Position numbers and translations under genes: made by a program
NCBI GenBank assembly: GCA_015075175.1
Contig: JABTUV010000016.1
Span: 32,979 to 96,978 of the forward strand
DNA length: 64,000 nt
DNA from: a bacterium
Lineage (GTDB): Bacteria > Hinthialibacterota > Hinthialibacteria > H5-UNCL2
Direction of reading: 5' to 3'
Shown here: piece by piece, positions 28,800 to 38,876 of the stretch
How positions within the stretch are numbered: position 1 is the first letter of the stretch
Layout of the letters: each line of letters opens with the position of its first letter
Notes under the pieces: generated by a model
What the model was told of the DNA's origin: nothing
Database searches by the model: none
Seen by the model: only the letters and a program-made list of their open reading frames with translations

Positions 28800-31240
28800 T
28801 CAGGCCGTTTCGGCACTCGGCAGCGTCCGGACTTCGCCCCCGTGAGGTCGCAGGAGGCCGGACAATAGGGCCGCAACGTCCAAAACCAAGGCCACGCGGC
28901 CGTCTCCCAAGACACTCAAGCCGGCCAGCCCGGGCACGCGCGACAGGTAACGCCCCAGGGGCTTGATGACGACCTCCTCCTGGCCGAGAAAGCGATCCAC
29001 GGCCAGGCCCACGCGTTGTCGCGACCATTGCACCGCGGCGACGAAGATGGGACGGTTGGGATCGCCCCCGCGCAGCGGGGCGCCCCCGGGAAGGCCGTAG
29101 ACCGCCGCCACGCCGTCGCGCAACGGCACGACCTCCTGCTCGCGCACCAGCTGGATGCGGCCGGCCGGAACCTGGTGGATTTCCTCGACCGCCGCCAGCG
29201 GCAGGGCGTAAACGGTCTCGCCCGCGCGCACCAGGAGGGCGTGCACGATGGCCAGGGTGAGGGGCAGGCGGATGCGGAAGGTCGCGCCCTGTCCGGGCTG
29301 ACTCTCCACCTCGATGGTCCCCGAGACGCGTTCCACGTTGCGTCGCACCACGTCCAGTCCCACGCCGCGCCCGGAGATGTCGCTGACCTTGCCGGCGGTC
29401 GAGAATCCGGGCAGAAAGATGAGATTCAACGCCTCCGACGTGGAGAGGGGCGCGCCAGGCAGGTCCGCCGCCAATCCCTTTTCCACCGCCTTGCGATAGA
29501 CGGCCTGGCAGTCGATGCCGCGACCGTCGTCCCGCACCTCGATCATGATGCGATTGCCCTGCTGGGAGGCGCGCAGTTCCAGCCGCGCCTCGCGCGGCTT
29601 GCCCGCCGCCAGCCGCGCGGCCGGCTCCTCCACCCCGTGATCCAGCGCGTTGCGGATCAGATGCACCAAGGGATCGCCGATCTCCTCGATCACGCTGCGG
29701 TCCACTTCCGTGTCGCCGCCCGAGATTTCCAGTCGCACCTCCTTGCCCAGCTCCCGCCCCAGGTCGCGCACCATGCGGGGAAAGCGGTTGAAGACGCTGC
29801 CGATGGGAACCATGCGCACGTCCATCACGCTCTCCTGCAGGCGGCCGGAGAGGCGCGAGAACTGCTCCAGCGATTCGGAGAAAGCCGCCTCCAGCGCCTT
29901 GAGGTGGGCGAGTACGGGCGGGGCGACGGCGTCGCGGCGCAGCCGCAGGTTGCGCAGATAGTGGCGGAAGTCGGCCCCCAGTTGGGCGAAGCGCGAGCGC
30001 TGCGTGACCAGCTCGCCGATCTCGTCCATCAAGACGTCCAGCTTGCGCACGTCCACGCGGATGGTGTCGTGGCGCAGCGGACCGGGAGTCGGTCGCGGGG
30101 TCGGCGACGCCGGCGTCGGGGAAACTTCAACCGCCGCCACGACCGGCGCGGCGGACGGCGCAGCCGCAGTCGAAGGCAACGCGCGCACCTCGGCGCGTTC
30201 CACTTCCGCCACGTTGCAGGCTCTTTCCACCGCCGCGGCGGTGGCGCCCGCGATCAGCGCCCGCGTCTGTCGGCCCGCGTAGCCCGCCTCCAAGCGCGCG
30301 GCTTCCGGCTCGCTCCAAATGAGCGTCCCGGCTTTCTTGAGATTATTGAAAACCAGGTAATTCCGCGCCTCCGGCAGGACCGAATCAGCGCGCACGTGCA
30401 CGGCCGCATAGACCACCGGCCCGCGCGTCAGGGCCTGCCGCAAGGCCTCCTGCGCCTTCCGCGGAAGGTTCAACTCGGAATCTCGGGCGGCAGCATTGCC
30501 GCACTCCAGAGGTTCCTGCGCGGCCGGACTCGATCGGCGCGGGCGGCAGCAGGCGGACTTCGACGTGCAGCACGCCGCCCAGGTTGCAGGCGGCGCGCAG
30601 CCGCGCCTCCGGCGCCGTGGTCGACCGACCACCTCGAGCGATCCTGGAATGCGCCTTCCGTCACCGCCGACCGCTCGGATGGCACTTCTCGATGGAGCCG
30701 ACCGCCTCCAGGTTGAGAGGATGAGGAAGGCCTTCACGTCCTTCATGGGCAGCTGCGGATCGAGAGCCACCGTGATGCGATAGCGGACGGTGCGCGACCG
30801 GCGGCGGGGAAGCGGGGCGGGATGGTGGAGACCGGCTCCAGGGGCGCGGGCGGGGCGGACCGCTCCAGGAAGGCTCCATGGCGTTGCACAGCTCCGTCGC
30901 GTCGGTATGGGGAACGGACTGGGTGGTGATCTCACCCACCATGGTCTTGAGCATGTCCACGCCGGACAGAGCAGATCGATCATGGGGCGGTCGGCCGGCC
31001 GCTGGCCGCCGCGCACTTCCTCCAAGAGCGACTCCATCTTGTGCGCCAGCGTGGCCACGGTGACGAAGCCCATCGAGCCGGCGGCGCCCTTCAGGCTGTG
31101 CGCGGCGCGGAACACCGACTGGATGGTGTCCTCGTCGCCGGGTTGATCTCCAACGCCAGAAGACCCTCGGAGAGGGCCGCCAGCTGTTCGTCGGCTTCGT
31201 CCAGGAACGGACCCATGTAATCGGAGAGATTGAAGGGCAT
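28800..31240 (-). CDS. cheA: CheA-type chemosensory histidine kinase, frameshifted
   Basis: ATG 31240 reads PFNLSDYMGPFLDEADEQLA; then, after a shift near 31137, the HPt motif FRAAHSLKGAAGSMGFVTVA with the phosphorylated His. Two P2-like segments follow (VRYRITVALDPQLPMKDVKA and VVYAAVHVRADSVLPEARNY), the dimerisation helices, the ATPase (N box HLIRNALDHGVEE, G box VRDDGRGID, then FLPGFSTAGKVSDISGRGVG) and a CheW-like C-terminal domain. It autophosphorylates and passes phosphate to a CheY-type regulator. No cheW or receptor gene is nearby; the position upstream of pilin genes suggests control of pili. Shifts also near 30960 and 30700. A family B repeat lies in frame (about 30490). Confidence 0.9.
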
Positions 31241-31666
31241 GGCGGCTCCCGGGTACAAACTTCAGTTTGTGCCCTGTCGGTGGTAATCGGCGCAGTCTAG
31301 GAAGGCTCCTTGCGCCTGTCAAGCCACGCCGATCGCGGGGTGCAGCCGTAAAGATCTGAGCCTGCAAGCCACGCGGGACTGTTCCGGGCGGTCGTCGCAA
31401 TTCCGATGGCATGGGCTGTCATTTCGACAGGGAGGTGGAAACCCTAGGGGATGTTACGTAAGGTCCCAATTCCGATGGCATGGGCTGTCGTTTCGACCGA
31501 AGGAGAAATCTCCTTCCGTTGGCGCGGGTCGAGTGCGAGACAGAAGATTTCTCCCTTCGGTCGAAATGACAGCTATGCCTCCAGGTGCAAAAAAGGCCGC
31601 AGCTGCGCCCCAGTACCCGCGCCAGCGGCAGCAAGCAGCCGCACTCCACATGGTTACCGAGCACGA
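31241..31666. other. Intergenic repeat cluster upstream of cheA
   Basis: 426 bases without a gene. Contains a family D half-copy (31253-31272, ACAAACTTCAGTTTGT), a duplicated segment starting AATTCCGATGGCATGGGCTG at 31399 and 31469, a family A palindrome and a family B copy (31621-31650). Confidence 0.7.
31486..31571. repeat. Family A palindrome
   Basis: TGTCGTTTCGACCGAAGG and inverted complement ending GGTCGAAATGACA, loop about 34 bp. A solitary left half-copy lies 69 bases upstream (31417-31428). Confidence 0.85.
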
Positions 31667-32380
31667 TTACGAACGCGCTTCGCGCGCATACACGTCCAGC
31701 CACGCGCTGTCCGACACGCTCTTGCGTTCCATGAGCGAGAGCCGTCCCCCGACCAGTGCCTCGACCAGCGGCGGCGTGTAGAGGTAGTGATAATACTCAC
31801 ATTCCTCCCCCGTCGCCTCGTTGCGGTAGGTCTCCACGTACGCGCCCTGCTCGGATAAGTACTGCGACAGAATGCACGTCAAGAGAACCGGATCGTACTG
31901 TTGCACGTATTCGCGCGGGCGCTGCGCGGCGATGAAGGGAAAGAACCCGTCCTCGTAATGGACGAGCAAGCGTCCCTCCGGCGCGAGCCAGCCGGGCAGG
32001 CGCTCGACCAGGCGGGAGAATTGCGCCGGCGGAAAGTCGGCGATGCTGTCGCCGAGAAACGTGACGGCGTCATAGTTTCCACCGAGGTCATCCTCTAACA
32101 CGTCCGCCTGCTTGAAAACGGTATGGGAGCCGTGCTGCTCCGCTTGCGCCTTGCCGCGGGCGATCATCTCCGCGCAGGCGTCTACGGCGACGACCAGGGC
32201 TCCCAGCCGCTCCAGCTCCAGCGCAAACGCCCCCGTCCCCGCGCAGAGGTCCAGTACGCGCATCCCCGGCTTGACATGCAGCGCCAAAAACGGCGACAGC
32301 CGCGCCACTTCCGCGCGCCGCGACTCCTCGGAGAATTCGGACACAAGCCAGCGATAAACCGTCGGTAGCTGGTCACTCAT
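31667..32380 (-). CDS. Class I SAM-dependent methyltransferase
   Basis: 237 residues, one frame. Motif I VLDLCAGTGAFALELERLGA near residue 42, acidic motif II VVAVDACAEMI near 64, and YDAVTFLGDSIADFP near 105 fit the Rossmann-type methyltransferase fold (Methyltransf_25/11). Substrate unknown. Lies 108 bases downstream of the transporter gene on the same strand. The substrate-binding C-terminal half (CEYYHYLYTPPLVEALVGGR) does not match a pathway I recognise. Confidence 0.8.
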   Translation of the reverse strand: MSDQLPTVYRWLVSEFSEESRRAEVARLSPFLALHVKPGMRVLDLCAGTGAFALELERLGALVVAVDACAEMIARGKAQAEQHGSHTVFKQADVLEDDLGGNYDAVTFLGDSIADFPPAQFSRLVERLPGWLAPEGRLLVHYEDGFFPFIAAQRPREYVQQYDPVLLTCILSQYLSEQGAYVETYRNEATGEECEYYHYLYTPPLVEALVGGRLSLMERKSVSDSAWLDVYAREARS

Positions 32381-32488
32381 AGCGTCCGCTCAAGGCCGCT
32401 CCCATGCCGTTCTCTCGATACGCTTCGCCGCTCGGGAGAGCTATCGAGAGGCACGGCGGCTTTACACCGGAATGGTGGTCCGCGTGCT

Positions 32489-33705
32489 TCACGTCCATAG
32501 TGCCACCAGCCACAACCATAGCGCCGAGATGCCCAGCGTCGCCAGCGTCACCGGCGCGCCCACGCGCGCGTGCTCCCGCCAGCCGATCCGCACCCCCAGC
32601 CGCCGCGCCTGATCCACCACGATGATGTTGGCGATGCTGCCCACGATGAAAAGGTTTCCCGCCAGCGTGGACGACAGCGCCAGGACCGGTCCCGCCAGGG
32701 GATGGGTGGCGACGGGCAGAAGCAGCATGACGGCGGGAACATTCGACACCAGGTTGGAGAGGACTGCGGTGGAAACAAAGAGCACAGTGGGCTGGGCGGG
32801 ATCCATGCCCGCCGCCGCCAGCGCGGTCGTCGCCCGCACCAGCATCCCCGACTGCGCCAGCGCATGGTTGACCACGAAGAGGCCGATGAAAAGCACCAGC
32901 AGCTGCCAGTCCACCAGCGCCAGCATCTGTCGGCTGGCCATCTTGCGGCTGGTCAGAAGCAGTCCCGCCGCCCCCAGGGCCAGCGCCTCGCGCGACCACG
33001 AAGTGAACAGAAACGCCAGCACCAGGAGCGTGATGACCGCCAGGCCCTTGGCGCTCTGCCACGGATTGAAGGGCGGCGCCTCGACCTCGAAGGATTGAGC
33101 AGGCTCGCTCCAGTTTCCCGCGGTGGAACGCGCGATGATCCACCACGTGGCCGCAAGCCCCAAAACGACCGGCACGATGGCCAGGAGCAGATAGCCGCCG
33201 AAGGAGAGGCGCAGCGCCTGGCCGATCAGCATGTTCTGCGGATTGCCGATGAGGGTCGCGGCCGAGCCGACGTTGGCCGCGCACGCCAAAGCCAGGAGAA
33301 ACGGCACGGGCCGATAGCCGCGGCGGCGGCAGCTCTCGACCAGGATGGGCGCGACCGCCAGGCACACGATGTCGTTTGCCAGAAGCGCCGAGAGCGCGGC
33401 GGAACGGATGACGAGAAGAGCAGGCGCTCCGGCCCGCCGTCGTGGGCCGCGATGCGCCTCGTCACCCGCGTGTAGAAGCCCCCCACCCGGAACTGCGCCG
33501 AGACCACCATCAGACCGAACAGGAGGGCCAGCGTGGGCACGTCCACCGCGCGCCACGCCTCCGACGGCGAGAGCCGCTCGGTCGCCACCAGGAGAATCGC
33601 CCCCAACAGCGCCACCCCCGTGCGATCCAGCGCCAGCCCGGGGATTTCGCCCAGCAGCATCCCCACGTAAACCAGGATGAAGACGAACAGCACGCCCGCG
33701 TCCAT
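32489..33705 (-). CDS. ArsB/NhaD/SLC13-like anion transporter, one frameshift
   Basis: About 405 residues with 10-11 membrane segments. N-terminal VFILVYVGMLLGEIPGLALD, then a shift near 33410 (HDGGPERLLF to ALLVIRSAALSALLANDIVC), followed by signature stretches SAATLIGNPQNMLIGQAL and SNLVSNVPAVMLLLPVA, which match the two re-entrant NP loops of the ion transporter superfamily. Such carriers move arsenite, carboxylates or Na+/H+; the ion is not decidable. Divergent from the NmrA-like gene, with palindromes in between. Confidence 0.75.
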
Positions 33706-33776
33706 TTCATCAAGACCCTAGCGGAGCCTGTGGCTTGTGGCAAGCATCCTCCCCGGACGTCGTCCGGGTGCACCAG

Positions 33777-33849
33777 CGGAGTACAAACTTCAGTTTGTCT
33801 GCCTGCAACACGCCACGTTGCGCAGGAACAGACTGAAGTCTGTACTCCG
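33777..33849. repeat. Dispersed palindrome, family D (CGGAGTACAAACTTCAG)
   Basis: Imperfect arms of about 33 bp: CGGAGTACAAACTTCAGTTT, and its inverted form ending GACTGAAGTCTGTACTCCG, around a 7-bp loop. Located between two divergent genes; another short palindrome (CCCGGACGTCGTCCGGG) lies just upstream at 33752-33768. Confidence 0.8.
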
Positions 33850-33949
33850 AAGAACTCCGAAAAAGGCCTTGAACGGAGATAGTTGTTGGAACATACTTAT
33901 TCCGCAACGCGGGCAAGGCGCCCTGCTAGTCGAGTTCTGGAGCATTGTC

Positions 33950-34900
33950 ATGGCTGAGAAGAAGATCATTGCGGTATTGGGCGCGACCGGCGCGCAGGGC
34001 GGCGGCCTGGTGCGCGCCATCACGAGTAGTCGGGACGCCGGCTTTGCCGCGCGGGCGATCACGCGGGACCCCGCCTCCGACAAGGCGCAGGCCCTGGCCC
34101 AGCTGGGAGCGGAGGTCGTGGCCGCGGACGTCGACGACCCCGAGAGTTTGAAGAGGGCGTTCGCCGGCGCGTACGGCGCCTTCTGCGTCACCTTCTTCTG
34201 GGCGCACTTTTCGCCGGAGCGGGAGATGACGGAGGCCCGCTCCATGGCCGAAGCCGCCCAACACGCCGGCCTTGAGCACGTCATCTGGTCCACGCTGGAG
34301 GACACCCGTAGGTGGGTCCCCCTCGACGACGACCGCATGCCCACGCTTCACGGCAAGTACAAGGTCCCCCACTTCGACGGCAAGGGCGAGGCCGACAAGT
34401 TCTTTACCGAGTTGGGACTGCCGGTCACCTTTCTGCTCACCTCGTTTTACTGGGACAACTTCATTCACTTCGGCATGGGACCGAAAAGAGGCCCCGAGGG
34501 CGCGCCGGTCATCACGCTGCCGATGGGGAACGCCAAGCTGCCGGGCATCGCCGCGGAAGACATCGGCCCGTGCGCCTACGGCATCTTCAAGCGCGGCCGG
34601 GAGTACATCGGCAGGACGGTCGGCATCTGCGGCGAGCAGTTGACCGGCGCGGAAATGGCGGCCGCGCTCAGCCGCGCGCTGGGAACCGAGGTGCGCTACA
34701 ACGCGGTGGAGCCTGAAGTCTATCGCGGCTTGGGCTTTCCCGGCGCGGACGATCTCGCCAACATGTTCCAGTTCAAACGCGACTTCGAGGCGTATTTCTG
34801 CGGCGCGCGCGATCCGGCCGTGGCCCGCGCGCTCCATCCGCAACTCCAGACGTTCGCGCAGTGGTTGGAGAAAAACGCAGCGGCCATTCCGCTGGAGTGA
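33950..34900 (+). CDS. NmrA/HSCARG-like NAD(P)-binding protein
   Basis: 316 residues, one frame, ATG 33950 with GGAGC 8 bases upstream. Glycine-rich nucleotide loop VLGATGAQGGGLVRAI at residues 8-23, then an extended short-chain dehydrogenase fold (EVVAADVDDPESLKRAF, HVIWSTLEDTRRWVPLDDD). NmrA/HSCARG proteins act as NADP(H) sensors or atypical reductases and often lack the catalytic Tyr; no YxxxK motif stands out, though GKYKVPHFDGKGEAD provides YK. Divergent from the anion transporter. Confidence 0.8.
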   Translation: MAEKKIIAVLGATGAQGGGLVRAITSSRDAGFAARAITRDPASDKAQALAQLGAEVVAADVDDPESLKRAFAGAYGAFCVTFFWAHFSPEREMTEARSMAEAAQHAGLEHVIWSTLEDTRRWVPLDDDRMPTLHGKYKVPHFDGKGEADKFFTELGLPVTFLLTSFYWDNFIHFGMGPKRGPEGAPVITLPMGNAKLPGIAAEDIGPCAYGIFKRGREYIGRTVGICGEQLTGAEMAAALSRALGTEVRYNAVEPEVYRGLGFPGADDLANMFQFKRDFEAYFCGARDPAVARALHPQLQTFAQWLEKNAAAIPLE

Positions 34901-35045
34901 GAGACGGAATATCCCCCTCAGTCTGCATCGGCGCCGGGCCGCCGCGCGGCCGGCGCCGCCTCCACCTCGTCTCCGCGCTGCCCATCGTCGAACGCGTCGT
35001 GGACTTCCCGGCCGCGTTTGCGCGCCGGCGCGTGCGACAGTACCG

Positions 35046-35121
35046 GGGACAGCCGCCCATTTCCGAAGATACGTTTGTCCCTCCCCTGCGGCGTTTTCCG
35101 CCGGAAATGGGTGACTGTCTC
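35046..35121. repeat. Dispersed palindrome, family C (GGGACA...CCCATTTCCG)
   Basis: 76-bp element, nearly identical in layout to 53857-53932: GGGACAGCCGCCCATTTCCG, a middle with GCGGCGTTTTCCGCC, then CGGAAATGGGTGACTGTC. A left half-like copy is at 42233-42253 beside the IS110 element. It lies just upstream of tgt. Confidence 0.8.
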
Positions 35122-35145
35122 GCTTCCGCCTGCTAGCCTTGCGGC

Positions 35146-36279
35146 ATGGCTCTCCTGCAACTGGAAGTTCAGAACGGCGACGCGCGGGCGGGGCGCCTCT
35201 TTACGCCGCACGGCGAAGTCGAGACGCCCGCCTTCATGCCCGTGGGCACGCAGGGCGCCGTCAAGGCGCTCACGCCCGAGCTGATCCGAGAGACGGGAAC
35301 CCACATGATTCTCGCCAACACCTATCATCTGCACTTGCGGCCCGGCAGCGGGATCATTGCGGAACTGGGCGGCCTGCATCGCTTCATGAACTGGCCCGGC
35401 CCCATCCTGACGGACAGCGGAGGCTTCCAGATTTATTCCCTGGCGCGCCTCTGCCGGTTGGACGACGAGGGGGTGGTCTTTCAAAGCCACATCGACGGCA
35501 GCACCCACCGGCTTACGCCCGAGCGCGCCATGGAAATCCAGGCGCAGCTGGGCGCGGACATCGTGATGGCGCTGGATGAGTGCACGCCGTACCCGTGCGA
35601 GTATTCGGCGGCGGCGGCGGCGGTCGAGCGCACTACGCGCTGGGCGGCGCGCTGCCGGGCCGCCCAGCGCCGCCCCGACCAGGCGCTCTTCGGCATCGTG
35701 CAGGGCAGCGTCTACCCGCAGCTGCGGGAACAGAGCGCCAAGGCGCTCGTCGCCATGGACTTCCCCGGCTACGCCCTCGGCGGCCTGTCGGTCGGCGAGG
35801 GACGCGAGCGCATGTGCGCCATGCTGGAGGCGACCGTCCCCCTTCTGCCGTCCGACCGCCCCCGCTACCTGATGGGCGTGGGTACCCCCGCCGATTTCAT
35901 TCTGGCGGTCGAGCGCGGCATCGACCTCTTCGACTGCGTGGTTCCCACGCGCACGGCGCGCAACGCCACGCTCTACACCAGCCGGGGCCGGCTCAACCTG
36001 CGCAACGCCCAGTACGTCCGCGACGCCGGCCCGCTCGACCCCGACTGCGCCTGCCCGACCTGCCGGCAATACTCCCGCGCCTATTTGCGACATCTCTACG
36101 TCGCCAAGGAAATCCTCGCCTCCATCCTGGGCACTCTGCACAACGTCGCGTTCTTTCAGAACATCATGGCCCGCATACGCTCGGCCATCCGCACCGGGAC
36201 GTGGGCGCAGCTGAAAGAGGAGGTACTGGCGGTATATGGCGCGTGCGACGAGCACGCCTCGGCGGGATGGGACCTATGA
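35146..36279 (+). CDS. tgt: Queuine/7-aminomethyl-7-deazaguanine tRNA-ribosyltransferase
   Basis: 377 residues, one frame. Exchanges guanine 34 of GUN anticodons for the queuosine precursor. Nucleophile and substrate residues are visible in [18 protein letters not shown] near residue 86 and [20 protein letters not shown] near 262; the zinc site is [11 protein letters not shown] plus the later His in [10 protein letters not shown]. The stop is embedded in a GGGACCTATG-type repeat. The next gene begins 90 bases later, past a block of the same repeat. Confidence 0.96.
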   Translation: MALLQLEVQNGDARAGRLFTPHGEVETPAFMPVGTQGAVKALTPELIRETGTHMILANTYHLHLRPGSGIIAELGGLHRFMNWPGPILTDSGGFQIYSLARLCRLDDEGVVFQSHIDGSTHRLTPERAMEIQAQLGADIVMALDECTPYPCEYSAAAAAVERTTRWAARCRAAQRRPDQALFGIVQGSVYPQLREQSAKALVAMDFPGYALGGLSVGEGRERMCAMLEATVPLLPSDRPRYLMGVGTPADFILAVERGIDLFDCVVPTRTARNATLYTSRGRLNLRNAQYVRDAGPLDPDCACPTCRQYSRAYLRHLYVAKEILASILGTLHNVAFFQNIMARIRSAIRTGTWAQLKEEVLAVYGACDEHASAGWDL

Positions 36280-36370
36280 GACCCAGGGGAACCATGGGAC
36301 CAACGTCGACCCAAGAATGTGATGAGCGTTTAATAGGTCCCATAGGTCTTATAGGTCCTATTCGTCCCAT
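36268..36370. repeat. GGTCCCATAG-type repeat block (family F)
   Basis: Units GGGACCTATG, GAGACCCAGG and, in the opposite sense, AATAGGTCCCATAGGTCTTA then TAGGTCCTATTCGTCCCATG. It spans the end of tgt and the start codon of the next gene. Confidence 0.7.
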
Positions 36371-37581
36371 GCCGGCGCCTCGCAGTCTGGCCTTTTTGTG
36401 CGTGTTTCTGCTGGCCGGCGGCGCTCGGGCGCTCCAGTGGGAGGTCTCCGACCTGTCGGAGCGGCCCGTCGTGGACGCTCCGCTGGGCCTGGCGCTGGAC
36501 TCGGGGGGACGGCCCAGCGTGGCCTTCGTGGACGAGAAGCGCCAGCGCCTCTTGCTGGCCCGCCGCATCGGTGGAGTTTGGGAAGAAGAAGAGGTTTTCC
36601 ACCCGGCCGGATTGGGAGCGCGCGCGGGCGAGGCGCTGGACCTCGCCATCGACGCCCACGGCCGCCGGCATCTCGCCCATGCCTCCTTCCGCGCCTACCA
36701 GGGCGTGCAACTGGAGTATCTCAGCGACCGCCGCGGGACGTGGCAGATGGAGACCCCCGGCGGCCCGCGCCGGTTCGGCTACGACGCCGCCGTCGCGCTG
36801 GACCCTTCCGGCGGCGCGCATCTCGCCTGCCGCTCGGCTCGCCCCGACAACGATCTCTATCTCGTCAGCCCCAAAGGCGCCGGTTGGGAAATCCTCGATG
36901 TGGAGACCGAGGGCCATGTCGGATTCTGGATCGACCTAGCGATGGGCGGTTCCTATCTGCCCGCCGCGACGCATCCCGACAACGCCCCCGGCAGCGGGGC
37001 GGGGCGACGGTACAAGCCCTTCATCGCCCACGCCGTTTACGACAAGAGCCAGGAGAAGGGCGCCGGCCCGCCCCTCGCGGTGCATCTGCGCTACATCGAC
37101 CCCAAGGGGCAGTGGACGACCGATGTCCTGCCGGTTTCAAATGCAGGTTACGGCCTGTCGCTGGCGCTTTCGCAGTGGGAGGAACCGCATCTCACGTTTG
37201 GAGGCGGCGGGCGGCTTTATCACGCCGAGAAGATCGCCACGACGACTGAGGGCGCGCGTGCCGGCTGGGCTGGAGATCGTTGTCGACAGGTCGGCGACAA
37301 CGGCGGACATCACGGAGGACCTTGCTCACGCCGCCCAACTGGTGGGCTGGTTTGCTTCCATCGCGCTGGGACCGGGAAACCAGCCGCGGATCGCGTTCAC
37401 GTCGCCGCGGGGACTGGAGGTCGCCCATCGCGGCAAGGACGGCTGGAGCGTGGAGCTGGTCGCGGCGGCGTCGGGCGCGGGCCGCTGGTGCAAGCTGGCG
37501 TGCGACGCCTGGGGCGGCGTCCACGTCGTTTATTACGATCCCACCGGCCGGCGCGCGCGCTACGCCTACGGCCGCCCGTGA
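36369..37581 (+). CDS. Secreted beta-propeller-like protein, one frameshift
   Basis: ATG 36369 starts a 20-residue signal peptide (LAFLCVFLLAGGARA). The body is built of repeats of the form D-x-G-G/R-x-P/H-x-x-x-x-x-D (DSGGRPSVAFVD, DAHGRRHLAHASF, DPSGGAHLACRSARPD, GNQPRIAFTSP, DAWGGVHVVYYD), the pattern of five- to seven-bladed BNR/WD-like propellers. The frame changes between 37240 and 37265, after which LEIVVDRSATTADITEDLAH leads to the end. Probably a periplasmic or surface protein; substrate unknown. Confidence 0.65.
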
Positions 37582-37585
37582 CCGC

Positions 37586-37898
37586 CTATAGTCCCTTCAG
37601 CGCGTCGTGCGCGTTCCAGCGATAGAGGCGAATCAGCGGAATCAACGTGGCCGCCCCCCGCAGCCGCTCCAGGCAGGCGAGCGCCGCCGGCGGCGGGGCT
37701 CGCGCTCGGACAGCGCCGCCGGCCCCCGTGCGGGTCCAAGAGCCCCGCCAGGATGTGCAGGAGCGTCGTCTTGCCCGCCCCGCTGGGGCCGCGGATGAGG
37801 AGGCGCGTGCCCGGCCCCACGCGCCGCTCGCCTACCGTCAGCAGCGGCCGCGCCATGCCGGGAAACTGGATGCGCAAGTCGCAGAGATGGATGTCCAT
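37586..37898 (-). pseudogene. ABC transporter ATPase remnant, internally deleted
   Basis: From ATG 37898: DIHLCDLRIQFPGMARPLLT, then Walker A GPSGAGKTTLLHILAGLLD. Immediately after, the sequence jumps to what looks like the C-terminal end of such a protein in another frame (LACLERLRGAATLIPLIRLY, ending DALKGL at 37586). The signature motif, Walker B and the His switch are all absent, so about 100 codons appear to be missing. No permease gene is adjacent. This is a decayed copy rather than sequencing error alone, since the missing segment is large. Confidence 0.6.
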
Positions 37899-37963
37899 CA
37901 AGCCTCCTCTCGGTAGGGTATCGCAGGCATCCGTCAGCGTCTCACCCAAGGGCAACCTTTTGA

Positions 37964-38023
37964 ACTGCGGCTGCTTGCCGCCGCATGCGTCAAGCCCGCG
38001 CCAGCAAGCTGGCGCACTCCACA
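37964..38023. repeat. Family B palindrome
   Basis: ACTGCGGCTGCTTGCCGCCG and, inverted, GCCAGCAAGCTGGCGCACTC flanking a short loop. Confidence 0.6.
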
Positions 38024-38123
38024 CGAGCTGCCGCGACGGGCGCTCTCCCGCGCCCGGCCCTTGACGGCCCGCCTTCTTTCGTGAAACCTTGAGCCGTATC
38101 GATCCACGTCGCAGGGAAGGCCG

Positions 38124-38876
38124 ATGCCGCAACCGTCCTACACCGTCTTCTCCGAAATCTACGACATGGTCATGCGCGACGTGGACTATGTCCGCTGGGC
38201 GCAGTACGTTCTGAAGCTGGCGGCCAAGTACCGGTTTTCCACCGAGCGCATTCTCAATCTGGCCTGCGGCAGCGGCGCGCTCGAGTTGCAGCTGGCCCCG
38301 CGCGGCTGCCGCCTCACCGGCCTGGACTCCTCCGAGGCCATGCTGGAGAAGGCCCGCGCCAAGATGGCCGAGCACGGCCTCACCGTCGATTTCCATCTCG
38401 GCGACATGCGCAAGTTCAAGCTTAACGGGACCTTCCCTCTCGTCCTCTGCCTCTACGACAGCATCAACTACCTCCTGTCCGAGGAGGACGTGGCCAGGTG
38501 CTTTACCGCCGTCGCCCAGCATCTCTCCCCCGGCGGCGGCTTCATCTTCGACATTACGACCGAATACAACATTATGGCCAATTTCAGCAATTTCACCTTC
38601 GCCGAGAATTTCGAGCGCTTCGCCTACATCTGGGAGAACTCCTACAACCTTGGAAGCAAGATTTGCACCTCGGACGTGACGGTCTTCCTGCCGGATGAGA
38701 GCGGCAGGTACTTCACGCGGACTACCGAGCGGCATCGGCAGAAGATCTATCCCCAGCGGACCATCCAGAACCTGTTGCGGGAGACGGGCTTCTCGCTGGA
38801 GGCGGCGTACGACGGGATGACGCTGGAGGCGCCGGGCCGGCAGACCGAGCGCATCCATTTCGTGTGCCGGCGATGA
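38124..38876 (+). CDS. Class I SAM-dependent methyltransferase
   Basis: 250 residues, one frame. FSEIYDMVMRDVDYVRWAQY at the start, motif I ILNLACGSGALELQLAPRG near residue 43, LTGLDSSEAMLEKAR, and VLCLYDSINYLLSEED (motif IV) define a Methyltransf_25-type enzyme; the C-terminal half has beta-rich substrate-binding strands. Its stop overlaps the folK start (ATGA), so they are translated together, followed by the glycosyltransferase; a cofactor- or cell-envelope-linked substrate is possible. Confidence 0.8.
   Translation: MPQPSYTVFSEIYDMVMRDVDYVRWAQYVLKLAAKYRFSTERILNLACGSGALELQLAPRGCRLTGLDSSEAMLEKARAKMAEHGLTVDFHLGDMRKFKLNGTFPLVLCLYDSINYLLSEEDVARCFTAVAQHLSPGGGFIFDITTEYNIMANFSNFTFAENFERFAYIWENSYNLGSKICTSDVTVFLPDESGRYFTRTTERHRQKIYPQRTIQNLLRETGFSLEAAYDGMTLEAPGRQTERIHFVCRR

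Noticed and set aside
37566..38858. 430-codon minus-strand frame including the ABC ATPase start
   Set aside because: Its first 320 codons are antisense to an intact methyltransferase; only the segment from 37898 has ABC character.
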